DNA of 9,234 bases, from contig JAZOBB010000037.1 of the NCBI GenBank assembly GCA_045595745.1, positions 1-9,234 of the forward strand, in the 5' to 3' direction. Below the pieces are notes generated by a model. It was not told the DNA's origin, did no database searches, and saw nothing but the letters and a program-made list of their open reading frames with translations. The first letter of the stretch is position 1. Every line of letters starts with the position of its first letter. Of this stretch, positions 1-6,907 are shown piece by piece. Both the position numbers and the translations under genes were made by a program. The DNA comes from RGIG1666 sp045595745. Its GTDB lineage: Bacteria > Bacillota > Clostridia > UBA1381 > UBA9506.

Positions 1-38
1 CCTAAAAACTACTTTACTGCATTATATTCAAAAAGCTT

Positions 39-557
39 TTAAAGAGTTACAGGATCAGGATATTCCTCGCCAAAGGTATCAACTGTAACTGACTTTATTT
101 TTTGCTCATAAAGCGGCTTATCCATCATATCTGTCGGAACAGAAATAATTTCGTCGATTGTTTCTAAGCCTTCAATAACCTTTCCGAATGCGGCATACTG
201 ACCGTCTAAGTGCGGAGCAGGGTCAGACATAATAAAGAACTGCGAACCTGCAGAATCAGGATGCTGTGCACGTGCCATAGAAAGAACTCCGCGTGTATGC
301 TTTAGTTCGTTTACAATACCGTTTGCTAAAAATTCGCCTTTAATTGAATAACCGGGACCGCCTGTGCCACGACCATCGGGGTCTCCGCCCTGAATCATAA
401 ATCCGGGAATTACACGGTGAAAAATAATACCGTCATAAAAGCCTTTTTTAACTAAAGAGATAAAATTGTTAACTGTGTTTGGTGCAATTTCGGGATAAAG
501 CTCAGCAATCATTTTGCTGCCGCTTTCCATTTCAAAAGTAATTTTAGGATTGCTCAT
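39..557 (-). CDS. Cyclophilin-type peptidyl-prolyl cis-trans isomerase (172 aa)
   Basis: Catalyses cis-trans isomerisation of X-Pro peptide bonds; with no signal peptide or lipobox it is predicted to be a cytoplasmic folding helper. The whole protein is one cyclophilin domain. Visible motifs are FHRVIPGFMIQGGD (residues 46-59, containing the catalytic Arg48 and pocket residues Phe53, Met54, Gln56), the GTGGPGYSI loop (64-72), AGSQFFI (103-109, pocket Phe108) and HLDGQYAAFGKV (116-127). Human CypA Trp121 corresponds to His116 here and His126 to Tyr121, substitutions common in bacterial single-domain cyclophilins and expected to weaken cyclosporin binding. I chose the ATG at 555-557, not the longer start at 599, because AAAGGAG lies 8 nt upstream of it and the extra 14 residues are not cyclophilin-like. 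It follows the metal operon on the same strand after 81 bp and has its own candidate promoter, so it is probably an independent housekeeping gene. Confidence 0.95.
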   Translation of the reverse strand: MSNPKITFEMESGSKMIAELYPEIAPNTVNNFISLVKKGFYDGIIFHRVIPGFMIQGGDPDGRGTGGPGYSIKGEFLANGIVNELKHTRGVLSMARAQHPDSAGSQFFIMSDPAPHLDGQYAAFGKVIEGLETIDEIISVPTDMMDKPLYEQKIKSVTVDTFGEEYPDPVTL

Positions 558-565
558 TTTAATGT

Positions 566-572
566 CTCCTTT
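566..572 (-). promoter_or_regulatory. Ribosome binding site deciding the cyclophilin start
   Basis: On the minus strand AAAGGAG lies 8 nt before the ATG at 555-557. The alternative upstream ATG at 599 has no comparable purine-rich site and falls inside the AT-rich candidate -10 region, so the shorter 172-residue protein is preferred. Confidence 0.8.
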
Positions 573-589
573 TATGATATTTTTATATA

Positions 590-618
590 AATATATCACA
601 TGATGCTGTGGTTGTAAA
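590..618 (-). promoter_or_regulatory. Candidate sigma-A promoter of the cyclophilin gene
   Basis: On the minus strand TTTACA (613-618) and TATATT (590-595) are separated by exactly 17 bp. Transcription would start near 583, leaving a leader of about 25 nt containing the AAAGGAG ribosome binding site. The -10 lies in an AT-rich stretch with alternative TATA-like hexamers, so the exact -10 is uncertain. No clear terminator hairpin separates it from the arsR-type gene, so read-through from the metal operon is also possible. Confidence 0.45.
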
Positions 619-638
619 GACTTTTAAAGATAAAACCG

Positions 639-1001
639 CTACTCTTCGATATGCTCCATTGCCTGATGTATAATTGTGCGTATGTGGTCATCTGCCAAAG
701 AATAAAACACCGACTTTCCTTCACGTTTGTTTTTTACCAGCTTTGCTCTTTTTAAAACGTTTAGCTGATGCGAAATTGCAGAAGGTGTCATATTTAATAC
801 GTTAGCAAGGTCACAGGTGCAAACCTCTGCCTCGAATAAAACGAACAGAATTTTCATTCTTGTTGAATCGCCGAAAACCTTAAATAATTCTGAAAGGTCA
901 AAAATATCCTCGTCTACAGGCATTTTGTCTTTTACAATCTTTAAAAGCTCTGAATGTACTTCAGATACCTCGCATTGCTCAGAAACAAAACTATTATTCA
1001 T
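639..1001 (-). CDS. ArsR/SmtB-family metal-sensing repressor, CadC/SmtB-like (120 aa)
   Basis: A dimeric winged-helix repressor that leaves its operator when it binds a heavy metal. The HTH is at about residues 67-90 (MTPSAISHQLNVLKRAKLV), followed by the wing (KNKREGKSVFYSL, 90-102). Two metal-site signatures are visible. The alpha3N-type site has Cys61 and Cys63 in EVCTCDLA plus Cys10 in the N-terminal arm, as in CadC, although the second N-terminal Cys of CadC is absent and His16 is nearby. The alpha5-type site has Asp104, His106, His117 and Glu120, exactly the SmtB spacing. The expected inducers are therefore Zn, Cd or Pb (family knowledge plus inference). It is the last gene of the metal operon, 12 bp after the ATPase stop, with AGAGGTG before its ATG. 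The perfect palindrome upstream of the operon is its likely operator, giving autoregulation. Family assignment is firm; the inducing metal is not. Confidence 0.93.
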   Translation of the reverse strand: MNNSFVSEQCEVSEVHSELLKIVKDKMPVDEDIFDLSELFKVFGDSTRMKILFVLFEAEVCTCDLANVLNMTPSAISHQLNVLKRAKLVKNKREGKSVFYSLADDHIRTIIHQAMEHIEE

Positions 1002-1013
1002 AAAAACACCTCT

Positions 1014-2885
1014 TTATAAGTTTTTTACATAAAGCGAACGAATCGCGTTTATAACTGCCAATATCATAACACCTACATCGGCAAAAATGGCAAACCACAT
1101 ATTTGCAATACCCAGCATACCTAAAATAAGACATATTAATTTTATGCCAATGGCAAAAATTATATTTTGATATACTATCCTCATACATTTTTTTGAAATC
1201 TTAATTGCTTTTACCACTTTTAGAGGGTTATCATCCATTAAAACAATATCAGCCGCCTCGATTGCAGCATCCGAGCCGAATGCTCCCATAGCAATTCCTA
1301 CGTCTGAACGCATTAGTGCGGGGGCATCGTTTATTCCGTCGCCTAAAAAGGCAAGCTTATATTTGTCGTTGCTTTCTTTTAGCAGTTTTTCTACTATGTA
1401 AACCTTATCTTCAGGTAAAAGCTCTGAATAAACCTCATCTATCCCTACTTTTTCTGCGATAGATTCGGCAACGGGCTTTAAGTCTCCTGTAAGCATAACA
1501 GTATGTATTATTCCGTGTTTTTTTAAGGCGGAAACTGCTGACAAGGCATCGGGCTTTACTACATCAGAAATCAGAATGTGTCCGGCATAGTTTCCGTCTA
1601 ACGACACATGAACAGCCGTGCCTGTGTGACTGCAGGGAATGTATTTTACATCCAGCATCTGCATAAGCTTGCTGTTACCGACAGCTACATTAATGTTATC
1701 AACTGTAGCAGTTATGCCGTGACCGCTTATTTCGTTAACATCCTTAACGCGAGAGGTATCAAGCTCACACCCATAAGCCGCTTTAAGACTTTTGCTTATA
1801 GGATGGTCAGAATAGTATTCGGCTAAAGCCGCATATTCGAGTAGCTTTTTTTCTTCAACGGTGTTATGGTGTATACCAACAACTTCAAAAACACCTTTTG
1901 TGATTGTGCCTGTTTTATCAAACACAACACATTTTACTTTAGAAAGAGTTTCTAAATAGTTCGAGCCCTTTATAAGAACACCGCTGTTGCTTGCGCCGCC
2001 TATACCTGCAAAAAATCCTAAAGGAATGCTTATCACCAAAGCGCACGGACAGCTGATAACCAAAAATGTTAATGCTCTATATATCCACGAACTCCAATCG
2101 GCTGTTGTGCATAAAAACAGTATTCTTATAATTGGCGGAATAAAAGCCAATAAAATAGAGCTGTAGCATACGATAGGAGTGTAGTATTTTGCGAATTTTG
2201 AAATGAATTTTTCTGACTTTGATTTTTTAGAAGTTGCATTTTCAACAAGCTCTAATATTTTGGATACGGTTGATTCGGCAAATTCCTTTGTGGTTTTTAT
2301 TTTTAAAAGACCGCTAAGATTAATACAACCACTTAAAACCTCATCGCCTGATGATACATCTTTAGGCAGACTTTCGCCGGTCAGAGCAGATGTATTTAAA
2401 GTGCTGCTTCCGCTTAAAACAATTCCGTCAATGGGGATTTTCTCGCCCGGCTTTACAACTATTGAACTGCCGACTGTTACATCGAATGGGTCAACCTTTA
2501 TAATTTCGCCGTTTTCGTTCTCAATATGTGCATAATCGGGTCTTATATCCATAAGCTTGCTTATATTTCGGCGACTTTTGCCTACGGCATAGCTTTGAAA
2601 AAGCTCACCGACCTGATAAAAAAGCATAACGGCAGCCCCTTCAACATATTCACCGAGGATTATTGCACCTATGGTTGCAACCGCCATTAAAAAGTTTTCG
2701 TCAAAAGGTTGTCGGTTTAAAATGCCTTTAAATGCTTTTGTTAAAATATCATATCCTATAATTATGTAAGGAAGTAAATACAGCAATGATTTAAGCATTC
2801 CGCAAACAGGCAGAAATGCAAATAACAAAATTAAAAAGGTTGATAGCAGTATTCTTGTTAAAATCTTTTTTTGCTTTTTGCTCAT
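1014..2885 (-). CDS. cadA: Heavy-metal-translocating P1B-type ATPase, Zn/Cd/Pb type (CadA/ZntA-like, 623 aa)
   Basis: An inner-membrane pump that exports divalent soft-metal cations using ATP. In order: hydrophobic N-terminal helices (about 10-100); actuator domain with TGES (169-172); transmembrane Cys-Pro-Cys site (279-281, SCPCALVIS); phosphorylation loop DKTGT with Asp323; nucleotide-domain HP motif (His361-Pro362); hinge GDGINDAP (515-522); and C-terminal helices. In the last helix pair Lys582 and Asp603 (FADVG) have the same 21-residue spacing as ZntA Lys693 and Asp714, which marks the Zn/Cd/Pb subgroup P1B-2 and argues against copper. The protein has no N-terminal HMA domain or His-rich tail; a separate HMA gene lies 13 bp upstream instead. 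GAGGAG precedes the ATG by 5 nt, supporting this start. It is flanked in one operon by the HMA protein and the ArsR repressor. All catalytic motifs are intact. The symbol is by functional similarity; zntA would be equally defensible. Confidence 0.94.
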   Translation of the reverse strand: MSKKQKKILTRILLSTFLILLFAFLPVCGMLKSLLYLLPYIIIGYDILTKAFKGILNRQPFDENFLMAVATIGAIILGEYVEGAAVMLFYQVGELFQSYAVGKSRRNISKLMDIRPDYAHIENENGEIIKVDPFDVTVGSSIVVKPGEKIPIDGIVLSGSSTLNTSALTGESLPKDVSSGDEVLSGCINLSGLLKIKTTKEFAESTVSKILELVENATSKKSKSEKFISKFAKYYTPIVCYSSILLAFIPPIIRILFLCTTADWSSWIYRALTFLVISCPCALVISIPLGFFAGIGGASNSGVLIKGSNYLETLSKVKCVVFDKTGTITKGVFEVVGIHHNTVEEKKLLEYAALAEYYSDHPISKSLKAAYGCELDTSRVKDVNEISGHGITATVDNINVAVGNSKLMQMLDVKYIPCSHTGTAVHVSLDGNYAGHILISDVVKPDALSAVSALKKHGIIHTVMLTGDLKPVAESIAEKVGIDEVYSELLPEDKVYIVEKLLKESNDKYKLAFLGDGINDAPALMRSDVGIAMGAFGSDAAIEAADIVLMDDNPLKVVKAIKISKKCMRIVYQNIIFAIGIKLICLILGMLGIANMWFAIFADVGVMILAVINAIRSLYVKNL

Positions 2886-2898
2886 AAAAACTCCTCAA

Positions 2899-3117
2899 TT
2901 AAATATAAATTTCAAAATCGTCCTCGATTTTTTTACAGCTTTTGCGTACGTTTTCCATAACAGATTTAATATCTGCTCCCTCTTCAAATTCAACTACCAT
3001 TTTAAGAGCCATAAAGTTTACAGTTGCGCTTTTTATGCCGGGGGTTTTGTTAGCTAGCTCCTCCATTTTGTTTGCGCAGTTTGCACAGTCTACTTCGATT
3101 TTGTATGTACGTGTCAT
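2899..3117 (-). CDS. Stand-alone HMA metal-binding protein (72 aa)
   Basis: A single heavy-metal-associated (ferredoxin-like) domain with the metal site Asp10-Cys11-x-x-Cys14 (VDCANCANKME) and the usual hydrophobic pattern GIKSATVNFMALKMVVEF (27-44). The Asp directly before the first Cys is the pattern seen in ZntA-type Zn/Cd/Pb domains (GMDCxxC) and differs from the copper-type MTCxxC. It is the first gene of the metal operon, with a strong AAGGAGG 7 nt before the ATG. Because the downstream ATPase lacks its N-terminal HMA domain, this small cytosolic protein probably acts as that domain in trans or as a metal chaperone for the pump (inference). It has its own start, ribosome binding site and stop, so it is a real split gene and not an obvious frameshift of a longer ATPase. 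Confidence 0.9.
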   Translation of the reverse strand: MTRTYKIEVDCANCANKMEELANKTPGIKSATVNFMALKMVVEFEEGADIKSVMENVRKSCKKIEDDFEIYI

Positions 3118-3130
3118 AATATATCCTCCT

Positions 3131-3176
3131 TAATTAAACTAACAATTGAACAATTGTTCAATTGTTAGTTTAATTA
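3131..3176. promoter_or_regulatory. Perfect 46-bp palindromic operator for the ArsR-type repressor
   Basis: Bases 3131-3153 are the exact reverse complement of 3154-3176, with no spacer and no mismatch; symmetry breaks immediately outside. The core ATTGAACAATTGTTCAAT (3145-3162) carries the TGAACA...TGTTCA half-sites typical of SmtB/CadC-family operators. Three CAATTG hexamers lie at 8-bp spacing (3143, 3151, 3159). The palindrome overlaps the minus-strand -10 element and the predicted start of transcription and abuts the ribosome binding site of the HMA gene, so bound repressor would block initiation. It may hold more than one dimer. Confidence 0.85.
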
Positions 3177-3201
3177 TATCTGTAATGCGCTTAAATGTCA
3201 A
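3173..3201 (-). promoter_or_regulatory. Consensus sigma-A promoter of the metal-efflux operon
   Basis: On the minus strand the -35 TTGACA (3196-3201) and the -10 TATAAT (3173-3178) are both perfect consensus hexamers with a 17-bp spacer. Transcription should start near 3166, inside the palindrome. Such a strong promoter makes sense only if tightly repressed, consistent with the overlapping operator. Confidence 0.88.
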
Positions 3202-3291
3202 TAGAATAGATATATTTTTTGACAAAATTTTTACTGTGCTAAATTGGCATAAATACCTAAGATTTTGCACAATAAAATAAGAAAACGCACA

Positions 3292-3320
3292 TTGATTGAA
3301 GATACACTTTTTGATATAAT
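3292..3320 (+). promoter_or_regulatory. Sigma-A promoter of the four-gene carbohydrate operon
   Basis: TTGATT (3292-3297) and TATAAT (3315-3320) are separated by 17 bp. Transcription would start near 3327, giving a leader of about 29 nt that holds the AGGGAG ribosome binding site (3342-3347) 8 nt before the ATG at 3356. The leader is too short for a riboswitch, and I see no clear operator or cre-like site next to it, so its control is not visible here. Confidence 0.75.
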
Positions 3321-3355
3321 CTATATGTAATAATTTATTTAAGGGAGAGAATAAA

Positions 3356-3928
3356 ATGAAAACAATTAAAGACAAAGAAATTTTAGTAGGTGCAGATTTT
3401 GCAGGCTATCCGCTTAAAGAGGCAGTATGCGAACATTTAAGAAATAAAGGCTGGAAGATTACTGACGTAGGTGTTAAAGCAGATTCAGACCCTGATGATA
3501 CAGACTTAATGTTTCATAGAGTAGGACTTCGTGCAGGTGCTATGATTTCAGAGGGCGAGTTTGAAAGAGCACTCCTGTTCTGCGGAACGGGTATGGGTAT
3601 TCATATTGCAGCGAGCAAATGCCCGCACGTTCATGCAGGTGTTGTTGAAAGTGTACCTGCGGCTCTTCGTGCCATTACCGGTAACGGTGTAAACGTTTTA
3701 GCCATGGGTGCTTTTTACGTTGCTCCTAAAATGGGTTGTGATATTGTAGATGCATATTTAAATGCAGAGCTTGGCTCAGGCTATGAATGGTGGCATAATT
3801 TTTATGAATTTCATAAGCTGGCTATCGACGAGCTTGAAGCATTTGATTATGAAGAGTATAAAAAGAACAACTTTAAGGTTAATAAGCTGGGGGATTATCC
3901 GCTTAAATTAGAAGTTAAGCCTGACTGA
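3356..3928 (+). CDS. RpiB/LacA/LacB-fold sugar isomerase, divergent (190 aa)
   Basis: The fold assignment rests on GADFAGYPLK (12-21, compare GCDHVG in RpiB), the catalytic-site segment LFCGTGMGIHIAASK (74-88, Cys76 matching RpiB Cys66) and NVLAMGA (113-119). Family members interconvert aldose and ketose sugar phosphates through an enediol. Several RpiB hallmarks are changed: the His after Asp14 is Phe15, the ring-opening His99 position is Gly109, the Arg of the G-[SA]-R segment is Phe120, and there is no arginine at all after residue 105, so the C-terminal phosphate-binding Arg residues of RpiB are missing. It is also about 40 residues longer than RpiB, with an aromatic and acidic tail (EWWHNFYEFHK, 144-154). 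It is probably still an isomerase, but on a different, perhaps non-phosphorylated or non-cyclic substrate (inference). First gene of the operon, 16 bp before the SGNH gene. Confidence 0.82.
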   Translation: MKTIKDKEILVGADFAGYPLKEAVCEHLRNKGWKITDVGVKADSDPDDTDLMFHRVGLRAGAMISEGEFERALLFCGTGMGIHIAASKCPHVHAGVVESVPAALRAITGNGVNVLAMGAFYVAPKMGCDIVDAYLNAELGSGYEWWHNFYEFHKLAIDELEAFDYEEYKKNNFKVNKLGDYPLKLEVKPD

Positions 3929-3944
3929 TAAAGAGGGGAAAAAT

Positions 3945-4673
3945 ATGAAAATAATAGAAAAAATAGCAAATAAATCCAAAAATTTAATGGATGGGGATAT
4001 TCCTACCATTGCATTTTTAGGTGACAGTGTAACACAGGGTTGCTTTGAGGTATATATGCCTGAGGACAACAACGTAGAAACAGTTTTTGATGCAGAAAAT
4101 GCATATCATCATAAGGTTGCAAAAATTTTCAGTACCTTATATCCTAACACACCAATAAATATTATAAACGCGGGCATAAGCGGGGATAATGCACGTCATG
4201 GATATGAAAGACTAAAAAAAGATGTTTTGCGTTTTAGTCCCGATTTGGTTGTAGTAAGCTTTGGTCTTAACGATGCAACTAACGGTCAGGACGATGGGAT
4301 TGAGGCATACAAAACGGCATTAAGAAACATTTTTACCGATGTTAAAAATACAGGCAGCGAGGTAATATTTTTAACTGAAAATATGATGAATACATATATT
4401 TTCTACGGTATGAAAGATAAGTTTATAAGGGATATTGCCCAGCAGACTATGGATACAGAAAACAGTGGAATGCTTAAAAAATATTTTGAGGCAGCAAAAG
4501 AGGTAGCCAAAGAGTGTGGTGTGCCTGTGTGCGACGTGTATTCAAAATGGAGAACATTAGCACAAAACGGTGTTGATACAACTGCGCTTTTATCAAACGA
4601 TATTAATCATCCTACAAGAAAAATGAACTGGTTATTTGCTTATTCGTTAGTAGAAACTATGATGACAAATTAA
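3945..4673 (+). CDS. SGNH/GDSL-family hydrolase, probable carbohydrate esterase (242 aa)
   Basis: The four SGNH blocks are all present: GDSVTQG with nucleophile Ser28 (26-32), GISGDNA with oxyanion Gly80 (77-83), GLND with oxyanion Asn109 (107-110), and the D-x-x-H pair Asp219 and His222 (NDINHPT). Such enzymes remove acetyl or other acyl groups from sugars, lipids or other esters. A segment of about 30 residues between block I and the helix AYHHKVAKIF (33-62) is longer than in the smallest family members. There is no signal peptide or membrane segment, so it acts in the cytoplasm. GAGGGG stands before the ATG. Placed between a sugar isomerase and two GH78-like enzymes, the best guess is deacylation of an imported glycoside or oligosaccharide; the exact substrate cannot be read from sequence. 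The family call is firm and the carbohydrate role is inferred from context. Confidence 0.85.
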   Translation: MKIIEKIANKSKNLMDGDIPTIAFLGDSVTQGCFEVYMPEDNNVETVFDAENAYHHKVAKIFSTLYPNTPINIINAGISGDNARHGYERLKKDVLRFSPDLVVVSFGLNDATNGQDDGIEAYKTALRNIFTDVKNTGSEVIFLTENMMNTYIFYGMKDKFIRDIAQQTMDTENSGMLKKYFEAAKEVAKECGVPVCDVYSKWRTLAQNGVDTTALLSNDINHPTRKMNWLFAYSLVETMMTN

Positions 4674-4685
4674 GGAGACAAAGTT

Positions 4686-6905
4686 ATGATGGATATATTC
4701 AGAAAATACGGTGCAAAAGCAATATGGGCAGATGAAAAAGAAATGGTAAACCGCCATGTTAAATTCCAGACAGAACTGGTTGTTGATGAGATTCGCCCAA
4801 CAAAATTTTATATTTGTTCAGAAACCAGATACGAGCTTTATATAAACGGAAATTTAGCAGGCTTCGGTCAGTACGATGATTTTCCTGATAATAAGGTTTA
4901 TGATACCTGCGACATTACCGAATTTTTGAAAAAAGGCTCAAACCTTGTGTCGATTTTGGCATATTCTGTCGGAACCAATATGCCGTCTATGCACTTAAAG
5001 GGTCTTTCTATGCTTATATTTGCGGCGGTAGACGAAAACGGTACGGTTTTAATAAGTGATGAAAACGTAAAATGTGCCGAAGCAAAAGAGTTTGTGTCGG
5101 GCGATAAAATTGAACGCATTTGCTCAGAGCGTATGTTCAATTTCGGTTTTGATTTACGCAACGATGATTTATGGAAAGAAAATAAGGTAAGTGATTCGTG
5201 GCAAAATGCAATCGTGCGTGACGATTCTGCTATCAACTATTGCGAAAGATCTGTAAAGGAATTAACATTAACAGGCAAAAGCTATGGCGAAATTATTGCG
5301 CAGGGTGAGTTTGAATACACAAAGGGCGATACAGTTGCTCAGAAAATGCAATATTCATCTATGGCTCATCGCGATAAAGCCGAAGTCTTAGACATTAAAG
5401 AGGATGCTTGCGGCATTTTAAAAGACAATGTGTATTGGATATCTGACTTGGGTGAAGAGGTTGTAGGCTTTATAACCTTAGATATCGAGGCAGAAGACGG
5501 TGCCGTTTTGGATATCGGCATAGGTGAGCATCTGGCAGATATGCGGGTACGTACTTATGTTGGTGAGCGTAACTATGCATTCAGATGCATCTGCCGCGAG
5601 GGTAGACAAAAAATCAGCTTTTATATACAGCGTTTAGCTTTAAGATATTTGCAGTTTTTCGCGCACAGCGGAATTAAAAAAGTCTATTCTGCGGGAATAC
5701 ATAAAACAGAGTATCCGTTAGAGTTTGAGGGACAGCTCTCGATGAGTGACAGACTGTTTAACAAAATTTATAAGGTAAGTGAAAATACACTTAAATGCTG
5801 TATGCACGACCATTATGAAGATTGCCCCGAAAGAGAGCAGTCACTTTATGCTATGGACAGCCGAAATCAAATGCTGTTTGGCTACTACGCATTCGGTGAA
5901 ACAAAAATGCCGCGTGCAAGTCTCAAGCTTTTGGCAGACGGACAGCTTCCTAGTGGTCTTTTAGAGATTACCGCCCCGTCAAGATGCAGATTTACAATCC
6001 CTGCATTTTCGCTTGCGTGGATTATGGCAGTTAAAGAGTATGTAATGTTTAGCGGAGATAAAGATTTCGGCATAAGTATGGTTAAAACAGCAAGAACAAT
6101 ACTTGACTATTTTGTTCGCAATATGAAAGATGGTCTTATTCCGCATTCTAACGAAAGTGAAATCTGGAACTTTTATGAGTGGACAGATAAAATGGATAAC
6201 TTAGAAGTCGATTCAGGCTCAGAATTTGATGCTCCCATAAATGCATTTTTTGCTTTAGGTCTTAAAGAATATAAGCAGTTATGTGAGTGGGCAGACGCAA
6301 AAGAAGAAATTAAATGGGCTGACGAAGTTTATAATAAGGTTTCATCCGTATTCCACAAAACCTTCTATTGTGAGGATAAACAGGCATACCGTACATATAT
6401 CGGAAGCGGCGAGCCGCATTTTGCGCAGCTCACTCAGGCGTGGGCGCTCTTATCAGGATTGGTGCCCGATGAATTGAATTCTAAAATAAGAGAGCATCTT
6501 ACATCAAAGGATTTTGTGGAAATCAGTCTTAGCTATTCCGGCTTTAAGTATGATGCACTGATGCAAGAGCCTGAAAAATACAGCGACTATGTTCTTTCAG
6601 ATATCGAAGAGCAATGGGGATATATGCTCTATAATGGCGCAACTACATTCTGGGAAACTATTTTAGGTGAGGCTGACTTTGACGGTGCAGGAAGCTTATG
6701 TCATGGCTGGTCTGCCGTTCCGATTTACATTTTCTGGAGATATATTGTTGGTATTTACCCCAAAGCTCCAGGATTTATCGAAATAGAAAACAATCCTGTT
6801 TGCAAGGGTGTTGTTAGAGCAGAGGGTGTGCTTAAAACTCCTCAGGGTATTTTAAATATCAAAACGGATGGCAAAGTTACTACAATAAGTAAAGGAGATA
6901 TTTAA
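4686..6905 (+). CDS. GH78-like (alpha-L-rhamnosidase-type) intracellular glycoside hydrolase, copy A (739 aa)
   Basis: Retaining the GH78 plan: an N-terminal beta-domain (about 1-190, with RYELYINGNLAGFGQY resembling the Bac_rhamnosid_N strand pattern), a second beta-domain (about 200-345, DLGEEVVGFITLDIE at 254-268), an (alpha/alpha)6 barrel (about 350-695) and a short C-terminal beta segment (VLKTPQGILNI, 715-725). The catalytic motif EDCPEREQSLYAMDSR (378-393) supplies Asp379, Arg383, Glu384 (candidate general acid) and Asp391 at the spacing of Asp567, Arg571, Glu572 and Asp579 of Bacillus RhaB. TTFWE gives Glu657 as candidate general base, followed by CHGW (His673). The LGWTGD part of classical GH78 is replaced by LYAMD, so specificity may differ from L-rhamnose. 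There is no signal peptide; it is more compact than secreted GH78 enzymes of about 900 residues. Two ATGs stand in tandem at 4686 and 4689; AAGGAGA fits either. The stop overlaps the next start by 1 nt. Confidence 0.85.
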   Translation: MMDIFRKYGAKAIWADEKEMVNRHVKFQTELVVDEIRPTKFYICSETRYELYINGNLAGFGQYDDFPDNKVYDTCDITEFLKKGSNLVSILAYSVGTNMPSMHLKGLSMLIFAAVDENGTVLISDENVKCAEAKEFVSGDKIERICSERMFNFGFDLRNDDLWKENKVSDSWQNAIVRDDSAINYCERSVKELTLTGKSYGEIIAQGEFEYTKGDTVAQKMQYSSMAHRDKAEVLDIKEDACGILKDNVYWISDLGEEVVGFITLDIEAEDGAVLDIGIGEHLADMRVRTYVGERNYAFRCICREGRQKISFYIQRLALRYLQFFAHSGIKKVYSAGIHKTEYPLEFEGQLSMSDRLFNKIYKVSENTLKCCMHDHYEDCPEREQSLYAMDSRNQMLFGYYAFGETKMPRASLKLLADGQLPSGLLEITAPSRCRFTIPAFSLAWIMAVKEYVMFSGDKDFGISMVKTARTILDYFVRNMKDGLIPHSNESEIWNFYEWTDKMDNLEVDSGSEFDAPINAFFALGLKEYKQLCEWADAKEEIKWADEVYNKVSSVFHKTFYCEDKQAYRTYIGSGEPHFAQLTQAWALLSGLVPDELNSKIREHLTSKDFVEISLSYSGFKYDALMQEPEKYSDYVLSDIEEQWGYMLYNGATTFWETILGEADFDGAGSLCHGWSAVPIYIFWRYIVGIYPKAPGFIEIENNPVCKGVVRAEGVLKTPQGILNIKTDGKVTTISKGDI

Positions 6906-6907
6906 TG
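6891..6907 (+). promoter_or_regulatory. Translational coupling junction between the two GH78-like genes
   Basis: The stop TAA (6903-6905) of copy A and the ATG (6905-6907) of copy B share one base as TAATG. The ribosome binding site AAAGGAG (6891-6897) lies inside the end of copy A, 7 nt before the start. This arrangement favours coupled translation and roughly equal amounts of the two paralogues. Confidence 0.8.

Noticed and set aside
31..40. AAAAGCTTTT as a terminator for the cyclophilin gene
   Set aside because: A 10-bp palindrome with no loop and no GC-rich stem or following U-tract; it also overlaps the stop codon.
558..599. Upstream extension of the cyclophilin by 14 residues
   Set aside because: No ribosome binding site before the ATG at 599; the extension lies over the AT-rich candidate -10 region, and AAAGGAG clearly marks the internal ATG.
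2203..2535. 110-residue plus-strand frame inside the ATPase gene
   Set aside because: Antisense to the actuator-domain coding region of an intact ATPase; no ribosome binding site or domain pattern.
639..3117. Copper efflux operon (CopZ, CopA) as the reading of the HMA plus ATPase pair
   Set aside because: The Lys and FADVG Asp pair in the last helices of the pump, the Asp-Cys-x-x-Cys HMA site and a CadC/SmtB-type repressor all point to Zn/Cd/Pb instead.
3181..3200. Possible CcpA cre site (TGTAATGCGCTTAAATGTCA)
   Set aside because: The central bases read GCGC where the consensus needs a CG at fixed spacing; the match is too poor, and it is simply the spacer and -35 of the metal promoter.
3202..3291. 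Possible riboswitch or small RNA between the divergent promoters
   Set aside because: The stretch lies upstream of both start sites, is AT-rich and shows no convincing stem; both leaders are under about 50 nt.
3139..3375. Minus-strand open frame across the divergent intergenic region
   Set aside because: It covers both promoters and the operator palindrome, has no ribosome binding site and shows no recognisable protein pattern.
4898..5236. 112-residue minus-strand frame inside GH78-like copy A
   Set aside because: Antisense to conserved coding sequence with no ribosome binding site; explained by codon bias of the real gene.
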